DNA of 64,000 nt from assembly GCF_003112535.1 (NCBI RefSeq), contig NZ_BEWA01000011.1:1-64000 (forward strand), given 5' to 3'. Under the pieces are notes generated by a model. It had not been told where the DNA came from. It saw nothing but the letters and a program-made list of their open reading frames with translations, and did no database searches. Below are positions 54,500 to 62,887 of the stretch, piece by piece. The DNA comes from Streptomyces rishiriensis. Lineage in GTDB: Bacteria; Actinomycetota; Actinomycetes; Streptomycetales; Streptomycetaceae. Position 1 is the first letter of the stretch, and the number at the start of each line of letters is the position of its first letter. Position numbers and translations under genes: made by a program.

Positions 54500-55468
54500 A
54501 TGGCCCTGTTCGACCTGTCCCGCGACGAGCTCCACGACTACCGCAGCGCCTCCACCGAGCCCGAGGATTTCGACGCGTTCTGGTCCAAGACGCTCCAGGA
54601 AGCCCGCGAACACGACCTGGACGCCCGCTTCGAGCCGGTCGACACGGGCCTGACCACGGTGCAGGTGTACGACGTGACGTTCGCCGGGTACGGCGGCCAC
54701 CCGGTCAAGGGCTGGCTTACGCTGCCCGCCGGGGCCGACCGGCCGCTCCCCCTGGTCGTGGAGTTCGTCGGGTACGGCGGCGGGCGAGGGCTGCCGCACG
54801 AGCACCTGCTGTGGGCGTCCACGGGCCGCGCGCACTTCCTCATGGACACCCGCGGCCAGGGCAGCGCATGGGGCGGCGGGGGCGGCACCGCGGACCCGGT
54901 GGGCGGCGCGCCGTCGTACCCCGGTTTCATGACCCGGGGCATCGACGCCCCCGAGAACTACTACTACCGACGGGTGTACACGGACGCGGTCCGCGCGGTC
55001 GAGGCGGCCCGTTCGCATCCGCTGACCGACGCCTCGCGGACCGCGGCGGTCGGCGCGAGCCAGGGCGGCGGCATCACGATCGCCGTGGGCGGCCTGGTGC
55101 CCGACCTCGCGGCGGTCGCTCCCGACGTGCCGTTCCTGTGCGACTTCCCCCGAGCCGCGACGCTGACGGACCGTCACCCCTACCGTGAGATCGGCCTGTT
55201 CCTCAAGACGCACCGCGGCCGCGCCGGGGACGCGCTGCGCACCCTGTCCTACTTCGACGGCGTCCACTTCGCCTCCCGCGGCTCGGCCCCGGCCCTGTTC
55301 TCGGCGGCGCTGGAGGACCAGACCTGCCCGCCTTCGACCGTGTTCGCCGCCTTCAACGCGTGGTCGCACGAGGACAAGGCCATCGAGGTGTACGAGTTCA
55401 ACGACCACGAGGGCGGCGGCCCCTACCAGGAGGCGGTCAAGCTGCGCTGGCTGCGCTCCTACACCTGA
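54500..55468 (+). CDS. Acetylxylan esterase-like hydrolase (CE7/AXE1), 322 aa
   Basis: Alpha/beta hydrolase of the AXE1/cephalosporin-C deacetylase family. The nucleophile Ser is in the GASQGGG elbow, and the His is likely in YEFNDHEGGG. Family-specific block PENYYYRRVYTDAVRAVEAAR. No signal peptide, so intracellular as usual for CE7. It removes acetyl groups from short xylo-oligosaccharides or related esters. ATG 54500 is preceded by AAGGCGG. Length matches the family (~320). Confidence 0.94.
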   Translation: MALFDLSRDELHDYRSASTEPEDFDAFWSKTLQEAREHDLDARFEPVDTGLTTVQVYDVTFAGYGGHPVKGWLTLPAGADRPLPLVVEFVGYGGGRGLPHEHLLWASTGRAHFLMDTRGQGSAWGGGGGTADPVGGAPSYPGFMTRGIDAPENYYYRRVYTDAVRAVEAARSHPLTDASRTAAVGASQGGGITIAVGGLVPDLAAVAPDVPFLCDFPRAATLTDRHPYREIGLFLKTHRGRAGDALRTLSYFDGVHFASRGSAPALFSAALEDQTCPPSTVFAAFNAWSHEDKAIEVYEFNDHEGGGPYQEAVKLRWLRSYT

Positions 55469-55584
55469 GCCGCGGCCCGGCGGTCCGTGCCGACCGCTTC
55501 CCTCCAGTCCGACCAGTCGGTACGTTCAGGAGGTCCGGGCCGCACCGTCGCGGTCCGGACGTCCCGGCGGACCACGGAGGGCCC

Positions 55585-56751
55585 ATGTCCGAGCACGTGC
55601 CACAGGTTCACGGCCACTGCGACCCGCGGTTCGCCGCGGTGCGCACCGCCTTCGAGGAGAACTTCCGGGACCGGGGCGAGCTCGGCGCCGCCGTGAGCGT
55701 GACCGTCGACGGGGTGACCGTGGCCGACCTGTGGGGCGGCTGGGCCGACCCGGCGCGCACGCGCGCCTGGGAGCGGGACACGCTGGTCAACGTGTGGTCC
55801 ACGTCGAAGGGGCCGACGGCCCTGTGCGCGCACATCCTCGCCGACCGGGGACTGCTGGACTTCGACGCCCCGGTGGCCGCCTACTGGCCGGAGTTCGCCG
55901 CCGCGGGCAAGGAGCGGGTGCTGGTGCGGCACCTGCTGTCCCACCGCGCGGGCCTGGCCGGACTGCGCGAGCCGCACTCGCTCGAACAGCTCTACGACTG
56001 GGAGCTGACCACCGCGCGCCTGGCGGCCACCGAGCCCTGGTGGGAGCCGGGCACCCGGTCGGGCTACCACGCCCTCACCTTCGGCTTCCTCGTCGGGGAG
56101 GTCGTGCGGCGGGTGTCGGGACTGCTGCCGGGGGCCTTTCTGGAGCGGGAGGCGACCGGCCCGCTGGGCCTCGACTTCACCATCGGGCTGGCGGAGAAGG
56201 AGGCCGCAAGGGCGGCGGAGCTGGTGCATCCCCCGGCCGCCTCGAGGAGCGAACAGGCCGCGGTGTTCAGCCAGTTGACGCCCGCGGCCATCGCCGCGCT
56301 GACCAACCCCCCGGCAGGCGCGGTCGAGGCCAACTCGCCCCGGTGGCGGGCCGCGGAGATCCCGGCGGCCAACGGTCACGGCACGGCGCGGGCCGTGGCC
56401 GCGCTCTACGGCGTCTTCGCCGGCCGGGGCGCGTACGGCGGCAGGCGCATCCTGTCCCCCGAGGCGGCCGAGCGGGTGCGCGAGGGACAGGGCGCCTGCC
56501 GGGACGTGGTCCTGGGGGCCGGGTTCGAGCATGAGACCGAGATCGGCCTCGGGTTGTGGCTCAGCGGACCGAACGGCTCGTACGGACCCAACCCGCGCGC
56601 TTTCGGTCACGACGGGTTCGGCGGCTCCTGCGGACTCGCCGACCCGGAGGCCGGGGTGTCGCTGGGTTACGTGATGAACCGGATGGGGCCGCGCATCGCC
56701 GACGACCCGCGCAAGATGGCGCTGATCGAGGCCCTGTACAGCGCGCTGTGA
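55585..56751 (+). CDS. Serine hydrolase of the beta-lactamase/EstB family, 388 aa
   Basis: Class C beta-lactamase-like fold. The nucleophile motif SxxK is STSK in VWSTSKGPTAL (about residue 73), a YxA/N-type second motif is near SGYHALTFGFLVGE, and the third motif is FGHDGFGGS. The N-terminus reads VHGHCDPRFAAVRTAFEENF. It lacks a signal peptide, suggesting a cytosolic esterase rather than an antibiotic-resistance lactamase. ATG 55585 is after GGAGG. A strong hairpin follows at 56786-56821. Confidence 0.92.
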   Translation: MSEHVPQVHGHCDPRFAAVRTAFEENFRDRGELGAAVSVTVDGVTVADLWGGWADPARTRAWERDTLVNVWSTSKGPTALCAHILADRGLLDFDAPVAAYWPEFAAAGKERVLVRHLLSHRAGLAGLREPHSLEQLYDWELTTARLAATEPWWEPGTRSGYHALTFGFLVGEVVRRVSGLLPGAFLEREATGPLGLDFTIGLAEKEAARAAELVHPPAASRSEQAAVFSQLTPAAIAALTNPPAGAVEANSPRWRAAEIPAANGHGTARAVAALYGVFAGRGAYGGRRILSPEAAERVREGQGACRDVVLGAGFEHETEIGLGLWLSGPNGSYGPNPRAFGHDGFGGSCGLADPEAGVSLGYVMNRMGPRIADDPRKMALIEALYSAL

Positions 56752-56785
56752 GCGCGGTCGCGGCGAGCTCGGGGGCGGGGGCGCG

Positions 56786-56821
56786 GGGCGGACCGGTTTC
56801 GGCCGATCCGCCGGTCCGCCC
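56786..56821. terminator. Terminator hairpin after the serine hydrolase gene
   Basis: GGGCGGACCGG (56786-56796) pairs perfectly with CCGGTCCGCCC (56811-56821), 34 bp beyond the hydrolase stop and just before the GntR operator. Confidence 0.8.
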
Positions 56822-56829
56822 TTCCCTCA

Positions 56830-56841
56830 TGGTTTAGACCA
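56830..56841. promoter_or_regulatory. GntR/HutC-type operator (DasR-like)
   Basis: TGGTTTAGACCA, one base different from the symmetric TGGTCTAGACCA core of DasR/NagR-type sites. It lies 66 bp upstream of a GntR/HutC-family gene, so autoregulation or DasR control is likely. Confidence 0.65.
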
Positions 56842-56907
56842 ATGCTAGATCTGGTGGCGCACCGAGTCCGCACGAACACGGCACGTCACCCACAGGAGGC
56901 GCGCGGC

Positions 56908-57663
56908 ATGGCCCGCAGCACCATCCCCACCACCGACCACGTCCACCCGTACTCCGAGGACCGGCCGCTGTACTGGCGGATCGCGAAGAGGTTGCTCGGC
57001 GATCTGCGTGACGGCACCCTCGCGCCCGGCGAACGACTGCCCAGCGAACGGCAGTTGGCCGCTCACTTCGGCGTCAGCCGGGAGACCGTGCGCCAGGCCC
57101 TGGAGGTCCTGCGCCGCGACGGACTCGTCGAGACCGACCGGCGGGGCAGCTACGCGGCCCTGCCGGACGGCCCGCTCGGCACGCCGTCGTTCCTCGCCTT
57201 CCCCGTCGGCGCGCGGCCCGCGGACGACCCGTCGGCGGTGGCCCGGGCCGCCGTCAGCTGGGAGGCGCCCCCGCCCGGGCACGCCGAGGCGCTGGGGCTC
57301 GCCCCCCTGCGGCCGACGCTGGTGCACCGCTACGAGTCCGCCCGCGCCGACGGGCGGGGGCTGCGCACGGCCGTCACGTCCTTCTCGGCGGTGGCGCTGA
57401 CCGAGGTCGAGGAACTGGCCCGCTATCGCGACCGCGCCGACGCCGACGCCGCCCCGGAGCTGCGGCGGGCGTACGACTGGATGCGCCGGGCCGGGCTGAC
57501 CCTGCACCACCGCGACCTCATCACCCCGCTCGGCGACGCCCCCTCGATGCGGGTGACCCGGCAGGTGCACGACCAGTACGCGCGCCCCCTGGAGATCACC
57601 GATCTGGTGGTGGACGCCCGGCGGGAGGCGCTGGTCTACGCGTTCACGCTCCCGGCGGCGTGA
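56908..57663 (+). CDS. GntR/HutC-family transcriptional regulator, 251 aa
   Basis: N-terminal winged helix (about 25-90): YWRIAKRLLGDLRDGTLAPGERLPSERQLAAHFGVSRETVRQALEVLRRDGLVETDRRGS. The C-terminal UTRA effector domain (about 110-245) includes PLRPTLVHRYESARADG and MRVTRQVHDQYARPLEITDLVVDARREALVYAF. ATG 56908 follows CAGGAGG; an in-frame ATG at 56842 exists, but its leader is not family-like. The ligand is probably a sugar phosphate or similar by family. The end overlaps the converging methyltransferase gene by 20 bp. Confidence 0.93.
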   Translation: MARSTIPTTDHVHPYSEDRPLYWRIAKRLLGDLRDGTLAPGERLPSERQLAAHFGVSRETVRQALEVLRRDGLVETDRRGSYAALPDGPLGTPSFLAFPVGARPADDPSAVARAAVSWEAPPPGHAEALGLAPLRPTLVHRYESARADGRGLRTAVTSFSAVALTEVEELARYRDRADADAAPELRRAYDWMRRAGLTLHHRDLITPLGDAPSMRVTRQVHDQYARPLEITDLVVDARREALVYAFTLPAA

Positions 57664-58411
57664 CGTCCCCGCCCGCGCCGTCGCCGTCGGGCGCCCGCAG
57701 CGCCTCGACCATGCGCACCCGCGGGTTCCCGTCTCTTCTCGTGCCGAACTCGGGCAGGGCCCGAAGGGCCACGGAGAACCCGGCGCCCTCGAGGGCCCGC
57801 CGCACCTCGCCGAGCCGGAAGGCCCGGTAGTACATGACGAACGGAGGCCGCCACACGGCGTTGCGCACGCGCATCGCCGCATCGAAGCCGAGGAGCATCC
57901 AGAAGGCCGGGGAGGACGGCCGCGGCGGCGCGAGGACGGGGAACGCGAAGCGCCCCCCGGGTCGCAGCGCACCGTGCACCTGGGCGAACAGGCCCGGCAG
58001 CTCACGGGGCAGGAAGTGGCCGAACGCCCCGAAGCTCACGACGAGGTCGAACGCGGCCGTGAACGGCAGTGCGCGGGCGTCCGCCCGCACCCAGGACACC
58101 CGCGGGCCCGGCGGGGGCGTCCGCCCGCGTGCCACGTCGAGCATGCCCGCACTGAAGTCGACCCCGGTCACGCCGGTGCGGCACACCGTGGCCAGGACGT
58201 CGACCCCGGCGCCCGTGCCGCAGCACAGGTCGAGGCCGTCCTCGTAGGGGCCGGACTCCTTCAGAGCCGAGGCGACCGCATCCAGGACGGAGTCGGGGGT
58301 GCGGAAGGGAGTGCGGTCGAACTTCGGCGCCAGGAGGTCGTAGCCGTGCTCGACGGACGACAGGGCCTGGACGGCGAGTTCGCGCAGAGTGGGGCCTTCG
58401 GGGCTGAACAT
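57644..58411 (-). CDS. Class I SAM-dependent methyltransferase, 255 aa
   Basis: SAM-binding motif LDLCCGTGAGVDVLA (about residue 60), then VTGVDFSAGMLDVARGR and RADARALPF. The post-motif region FDLVVSFGAFGHFLPRELPGLFAQVHGALRPGGRFAFPV is typical of UbiE/Methyltransf_11 proteins. ATG 58411 (MFSPEGPTLREL) matches relatives better than the upstream start. It lies 5 bp after the padR gene stop, in one operon. Substrate unknown. Confidence 0.9.
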   Translation of the reverse strand: MFSPEGPTLRELAVQALSSVEHGYDLLAPKFDRTPFRTPDSVLDAVASALKESGPYEDGLDLCCGTGAGVDVLATVCRTGVTGVDFSAGMLDVARGRTPPPGPRVSWVRADARALPFTAAFDLVVSFGAFGHFLPRELPGLFAQVHGALRPGGRFAFPVLAPPRPSSPAFWMLLGFDAAMRVRNAVWRPPFVMYYRAFRLGEVRRALEGAGFSVALRALPEFGTRRDGNPRVRMVEALRAPDGDGAGGDVTPPGA

Positions 58412-58416
58412 CGGTG

Positions 58417-58980
58417 TCAGCCTACGGCGGCACGCCGCCGCAGGAGCACCAGGGCTCGCTCGCACCAGCGCAGGTTGCCCTCCTCGAAGGCGATGCCGCC
58501 CATCAGGGTCAGATAGGGGCCGATCCGGTCGGCCCCGACCAGGTACTCGTCCTCGCTGCGCCCGTCGAGCAGGCGGTCGCGGAGCCGCTCGTAGCGCTCC
58601 AGCTTGCCGCGCGCCCAGGACATCCGCTCCTCGATCAGCGCACGCGTGACCTCGGGATCGCCGGCGTCCATGGCCTGGATCTTGACGAGGAGTTCGTCCC
58701 GGATCGCGGTGGGTCTGCGCGGCGGGGTCGCGGCGAAGGAGCTCAGATCCTCCCGGCCCGCCGCGGTGAGGGTGAACATCCGCTTGTTGGGACGGCGTTC
58801 CTGCTGCACCATCCGTGCTTCGATCAGGCCGTCCTGCGCGAGGCGTTCCAGTTCGCGGTAGAGCTGCTGCGGGGTGGCGGGCCAGAAGTTCGCGAGGGAG
58901 ACGTCGAACACCTTCGACAGCTCATAGCCCGAGGCCTCGCCCTCCAGCAGGGCGGCCAGCACGGCGTACTTCAGGGACAT
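58417..58980 (-). CDS. PadR-family transcriptional regulator, 187 aa
   Basis: PadR winged helix MSLKYAVLAALLEGEASGYELSKVFDVSLANFWPATPQQLYRELERLAQDGLI, followed by a C-terminal helical domain (about 95-180, LERYERLRDRLLDGRSEDEYLVGADRIGPYLTLMGGIAFEEGNLRWC). It is divergent from the NTF2-like gene at 59059 with a perfect inverted repeat between them, so it likely represses both directions. Followed by the methyltransferase gene. Confidence 0.93.
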   Translation of the reverse strand: MSLKYAVLAALLEGEASGYELSKVFDVSLANFWPATPQQLYRELERLAQDGLIEARMVQQERRPNKRMFTLTAAGREDLSSFAATPPRRPTAIRDELLVKIQAMDAGDPEVTRALIEERMSWARGKLERYERLRDRLLDGRSEDEYLVGADRIGPYLTLMGGIAFEEGNLRWCERALVLLRRRAAVG

Positions 58981-58996
58981 GTGGACACGGTAGCAA

Positions 58997-59018
58997 GCGG
59001 ATGATTATTCTCATCCGC
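58997..59018. promoter_or_regulatory. PadR operator in the padR/NTF2 divergent promoter
   Basis: GCGGATGA-N6-TCATCCGC, a perfect 8-bp inverted repeat, 17 bp upstream of padR and 41 bp upstream of the divergent gene. Its AT-rich centre (TTATTC) stands out in this GC-rich genome. Confidence 0.8.
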
Positions 59019-59058
59019 ACCTACTCAACAAATTTACTGTCTGCGATGGGGTGATCCG

Positions 59059-59466
59059 ATGCGCGCGTTCCGCGAGGCGGTCGAGGCCGGCGATCTCGAC
59101 GCCGTCGAGGCGCTGCTGGCCGACGACGTGGTGTTCACCAGTCCGGTCGTGTTCAAGCCCTACCCGGGCAAGGCGATCACCGCGTCCATCCTGCGCGCGG
59201 TGTCGCAGGTGTTCGAGGACTTCCGGTACGAGCGGGAGCTCGACGGGGACGACGGCCGCGACCACGCGCTGGTGTTCACGGCCCGGGTGGGCGCGCGGCA
59301 GCTGACCGGCTGCGACTTCATCCACCTCGACGAGAACGGCCTCATCGACGAACTGACCGTCATGGTGCGTCCGCTGTCGGGCGCGCAGGCCCTCGCGGCG
59401 GCGATGGGCGCGCGCTTCGACGAGATCGCGAAGGAGGCGGAGGCCCGCTCGGCCTCCGCCTCCTGA
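59059..59466 (+). CDS. NTF2/SnoaL-like protein, 135 aa
   Basis: Small cone-shaped fold protein: MRAFREAVEAGDLDAVEALLADDVVFTSPVVFKPYPGK then AITASILRAVSQVFEDFRY, DHALVFTARVGARQLTGCDFIHLDENGLIDELTVMVRPLSGAQAL. This fits the SnoaL-like/NTF2-like superfamily, often isomerases or ligand-binding proteins. It is the probable target of the divergent PadR repressor, and may act on or sense a phenolic-type compound. No strong ribosome binding site precedes the ATG. Confidence 0.85.
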   Translation: MRAFREAVEAGDLDAVEALLADDVVFTSPVVFKPYPGKAITASILRAVSQVFEDFRYERELDGDDGRDHALVFTARVGARQLTGCDFIHLDENGLIDELTVMVRPLSGAQALAAAMGARFDEIAKEAEARSASAS

Positions 59467-59511
59467 CGCCGGCCCCGCAGGACTGCCCAGGACTGCTCGT
59501 GTCGCGGGACG

Positions 59512-60393
59512 TCACCCCCGCAGGTCGCGCAGGGTCGCCCGGGTGTCCGTCTTCAGCCAGTCCGAGACCTGGGCGAGCGTCGGCGGATGGGTGTCGGTGG
59601 CGTACGAGGTGTAGTAGGCGCTGTAGCTCATCGTGTAGGTGACCCAGCCGTCCCGGACGGCGAGCGTGGCGTAGAGCGAACCGCTCGTCGAACCGGAGGT
59701 GGTGTCGTCGCTGACGAGGTAGGCCTCGTCGCCGATGCCCGGGACGCTCTCCACGTCGTAACCCTTGTGGCTGTCGCCGTAGTTCTTCCACGCGGCGGTG
59801 AACTCGGGCCCCGGGTCCGTCTTCTTGTGCAGGTCGAGCTGGGTGTAGAGGTAGGCGTCCGAGTAGCTCGAACCCGACTTCTTCAGGCTGATGTTGCACA
59901 GGCCCTCGTCGAGGGCGTCGTCCTTGATGCCGTTGTGGCTCGGGGCGCTGTCCTCGGCCGTGTACTCCCCCTTGAACGACGAGTAGTCGGTGGAGGTGCA
60001 CAGGTTCGTCGGCGCGGCGTAGCCGCGCAGGTCCGTGTCGGCGCCGGACGCGGTCAGGAAGACGCCGGCCGCCCACGCGGCCGACGCCACCACCGCGCCG
60101 ACCACGGCCCACAGAACCGCCCGTCCGGCGCCGCCGCCCCCCGTGGGCGGCGGACCGACGACGGGGTACGGGGCCGGCTGGGCGTAGGGGTTGCCCGGCT
60201 GGGGCTGTACGGGGTGGCCGACCAGCGTGGGCTGCGCGTAGACGCTCTGCGGACCGGCCTGGGCCGCCGGCGGGAAGCCCATCGGGCCGCCGGGGGCCGG
60301 CGACTGCGGATTCGGATAGGGGTACGCGCTCGGCTGGGCCGGCGCCCCGGACGGCTGCTCCGGCTGCTGCGGAGGCTGAGGCGGCGTGGACAT
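59512..60393 (-). CDS. Pro-rich membrane protein with extracellular domain, 293 aa
   Basis: The N-terminal ~90 residues are a Pro/Gln/Tyr-rich cytosolic stretch (MSTPPQPPQQPEQPSGAPAQ), followed by one transmembrane helix (about 92-115, AVLWAVVGAVVASAAWAAGVFL). The extracellular domain (about 125-290) has CTSTDYSSFKGEYT and GLCNISLKKSG, where two Cys may pair, then EFTAAWKNYGDSHKGYDVES and WVTYTMSYSAYYTSY. This layout is common in Streptomyces proteins of unknown function, some of which are lipoprotein-like or penicillin-binding-associated. Confidence 0.85.
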   Translation of the reverse strand: MSTPPQPPQQPEQPSGAPAQPSAYPYPNPQSPAPGGPMGFPPAAQAGPQSVYAQPTLVGHPVQPQPGNPYAQPAPYPVVGPPPTGGGGAGRAVLWAVVGAVVASAAWAAGVFLTASGADTDLRGYAAPTNLCTSTDYSSFKGEYTAEDSAPSHNGIKDDALDEGLCNISLKKSGSSYSDAYLYTQLDLHKKTDPGPEFTAAWKNYGDSHKGYDVESVPGIGDEAYLVSDDTTSGSTSGSLYATLAVRDGWVTYTMSYSAYYTSYATDTHPPTLAQVSDWLKTDTRATLRDLRG

Positions 60394-60835
60394 GACGTGA
60401 AGATAATGCAGATATGGCGGTCAAGTCCGCTGCCGTCATGGATCGTTACTCTCTGGGGACATCTGCGACGAACCTCGCACAGGCCCGGCCCCTCACCCCT
60501 GGTCCCGGACGCCCCCGCCGCCGTTGACACCCCCGCGCGTCCATCCCTCCTCGCGACCGAGGTCGCCGTCGCGGCCGATCCCTGTGCTACAGTGCGAGTG
60601 GCACTTGTGTACGCCCCGTGCCGGGCGCCGGTGTCCAGCTCTTCCGAATCGCCGCCTCGCCACCCGCCGTCTCCGGCCGGTGCAGCGGCTTTCCCGCACC
60701 ACCGCCCACGGCGCGACGTCGCCGTACCGCGGTGCCGTTCCCGCCGCCCGAGGCGCGCCCCGCGCCCTCCCTCCGCGGCTGCTCCCCCCTCTTCGCATGT
60801 CTCATGCCTTCCGTCCGTGAAAGGACCGACCACCC
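60394..60835. other. Leader/promoter region of the short rho gene
   Basis: About 440 bp without a gene. It opens with an AT-rich patch (60400-60425) near the start of the leftward membrane protein gene. The last ~230 bp are strikingly C-rich and pyrimidine-rich with few G runs on the rho sense strand. A small inverted repeat AGTGC/GCACT lies at 60591-60605. The C-rich stretch resembles a Rho-loading site, so autogenous control is possible. Confidence 0.5.
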
Positions 60836-61975
60836 ATGACCACCACTCTCGAACACCCCCCGGTGCAGCAGTCCCCGGCCCGGATCGCCGCCGGCGTCCT
60901 CGACGTCGACGCGAGCGGCAAGGGACGCCTGCGCCCCGCCGACTGTCTGCCCACGCCGAACGACCCCCAGGTCCCGGCGGCGCTGATCCGCCGGCACGGT
61001 CTGCGCAAGGGCGACCTCGTCGAAGGGCTGCGCGGCGCCCAGCGCACTCTGACCGAGATCACCCTCGTCGACGGCCGTACGCCCGACGCACTGCACGGCC
61101 GCCGGAACTTCCGCGACCTCACCCCCGTGCACCCCCACGAACGGCTCCGCCTCGAACACCGCGCGTCGGGTCTCGCCGGACGGGTGGCGGATCTCCTCGC
61201 GCCCGTAGGCAAGGGGCAGCGCGGACTGATCGTCGCGCCGCCCAAGACGGGCAAGACCGTGCTGCTCCAGCAGATCGCCGCCGCCGTGGCCGGCAACCAT
61301 CCCGGGGCGCGGCTGATGGTCGTCCTGCTCGACGAGCGGCCCGAGGAAGTCACCGACATGCGGCGCTCCGTGCGCGGCGAGGTGTACGCCTCGACGTTCG
61401 ACCGGGCGCCGGGACAGCACGTCGCCCTGGCCGAACTCGTCGTCGAACGGGCCAAGCGGCTCGTCGAGGCGGGCGAGGACGTCGTGATCCTGCTCGACTC
61501 CCTCACCCGGCTGTGCCGGGCCCACAACAACACGGCGGCCGCCGGTGGCCGCACCCTCAGCGGCGGCGTCGACGCGACCGCGCTGATCGGCCCCAAGCGG
61601 TTCTTCGGCGCCGCGCGCGCCGCCGAGGAGGGCGGTTCCCTCACCATCCTCGCGACCGCCCTGGTCGAAACGGGCTCGCGCGCCGACGACTTCTACTTCG
61701 AGGAACTGAAGAGCACCGGCAACATGGAGCTCCGCCTCGACCGCGAACCGGCCTCCCGACGCGTCTTCCCGGCCGTCGACGTCGACGGCTCCGGCACCCG
61801 CCGGGAGGAACTCCTCTACTCCCCCGCCGAGTTGACCGCCGTACGCGGTCTGCGCCGGGCCCTGCGGACCCGGGACGGCCAGGCGAACCTGGAGACCCTC
61901 CTGGAGCGGATGCGCGAGACCCCCGACAACGCGTCCTTCCTGCGCCGCATCCAGCCCACGCTGCCCGCCGCCTAG
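60836..61975 (+). CDS. rho: Transcription termination factor Rho, short form, 379 aa
   Basis: RecA-like hexameric helicase. The RNA-binding OB-fold is at about 10-100, Walker A is APPKTGKT with Lys140, Walker B VVILLDSLTRLCRAHNN, and LLDERPEEVTDM and SGGVDATALIGPKRFFGAAR follow. It lacks the long Arg/Asp-rich N-terminal insert of the main actinobacterial Rho (~650-700 aa) and is even shorter than E. coli Rho (419). Probably a second, specialised Rho. ATG 60836 follows GTGAAAGGA. Confidence 0.92.
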   Translation: MTTTLEHPPVQQSPARIAAGVLDVDASGKGRLRPADCLPTPNDPQVPAALIRRHGLRKGDLVEGLRGAQRTLTEITLVDGRTPDALHGRRNFRDLTPVHPHERLRLEHRASGLAGRVADLLAPVGKGQRGLIVAPPKTGKTVLLQQIAAAVAGNHPGARLMVVLLDERPEEVTDMRRSVRGEVYASTFDRAPGQHVALAELVVERAKRLVEAGEDVVILLDSLTRLCRAHNNTAAAGGRTLSGGVDATALIGPKRFFGAARAAEEGGSLTILATALVETGSRADDFYFEELKSTGNMELRLDREPASRRVFPAVDVDGSGTRREELLYSPAELTAVRGLRRALRTRDGQANLETLLERMRETPDNASFLRRIQPTLPAA

Positions 61976-62023
61976 TGCTTCGACCGGGATGGTTCGCCGG
62001 GCCGGTGCTTGTGGCGGCTGGAT

Positions 62024-62887
62024 TCAGGACTCGTCGAAGACGAGGTCCTCGGGCGGCAGCGTCATCCGCACGGTGGCGCCGTTGGTGACCTCGACGACGT
62101 GGTGCAGGCCCACGAGGCGCTTGCCGGTGGACAGGACCGTGAAGCGGTCCTGCACTCCGGCCAGATAGGCGGGGAAGCAGGCGATGCTCGGGCTGTCGAG
62201 CTGGAAGAAGTCGACAAGACGCCGGAACAGCTTGGGAAGGATGACGACGTCGTCGGTGATCGAGGACAGCGCCGTGACCTTCGCCCCGGTCGTCGTCACG
62301 TCGCTCGGCCACAGGCCTCGGCCCGGCGCCGTCCGCGCCTGCTGGGTGGCGGAGGTCAACTCCGCGCGCAGGCTGGGGAACAGGCTGCGGTAGAAGGTGG
62401 GATAGACCAGGCCCACGGTGAGCAGGTGATGGTTGACCGTCGCCCGGAGCATGGTGACGTCGACGTCGACGTCCGTACCGCTGGCACCGCCGGAGGCGCC
62501 GCGCCCGGCCAGGGCGACACACCTGCCATGGATGTCGGCGCCACTGGTGTAGATGAAGCCGGGGACGGTGTCGGGTGTCGCGGCGGTGACGGTCTCGTTC
62601 GACCCCTGCTGCACGTCCGTGAACCCCAGCCAGCTCAGCAGTTCGTCGCGTGCGGCATGGGCGAACTGCAGGGGCTGGTGAACGCGGTTGGCACCGTAAT
62701 GGGTCTCCAGCGCGTCGATCGCGTCCAGTCGCAGCGTCGCGCGTCCCAACGCGTCGCGCTTGACCGCACGGCCTCCGCTGCCCACGAGACCCCAGTCGTT
62801 CGGGTCGGCGGGGGTGAAGTGGATGGTGTCGCCATCCGGCTGGGTTCCCTTGATCTGGAACGACCCGTTGATGAGAAGCATCGTCAT
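62024..62887 (-). CDS. Staphylococcal-nuclease-like protein, 287 aa
   Basis: The N-terminal half has SNase (OB-fold) motifs: QPDGDTIHF (position of the calcium-binding Asp), and RATLRLDAIDALETHYG, which matches the R..L.GIDAPE active-site strand with Glu kept and Pro replaced by Leu. A later GRCVALAGRG may supply the second Arg. Residues about 150-287 (NHHLLTVGLVYPTFYRSLFPSLRAELTSA) form a helical C-terminal region not seen in simple nucleases. No signal peptide. Variation in the core makes activity uncertain. Confidence 0.65.
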   Translation of the reverse strand: MTMLLINGSFQIKGTQPDGDTIHFTPADPNDWGLVGSGGRAVKRDALGRATLRLDAIDALETHYGANRVHQPLQFAHAARDELLSWLGFTDVQQGSNETVTAATPDTVPGFIYTSGADIHGRCVALAGRGASGGASGTDVDVDVTMLRATVNHHLLTVGLVYPTFYRSLFPSLRAELTSATQQARTAPGRGLWPSDVTTTGAKVTALSSITDDVVILPKLFRRLVDFFQLDSPSIACFPAYLAGVQDRFTVLSTGKRLVGLHHVVEVTNGATVRMTLPPEDLVFDES

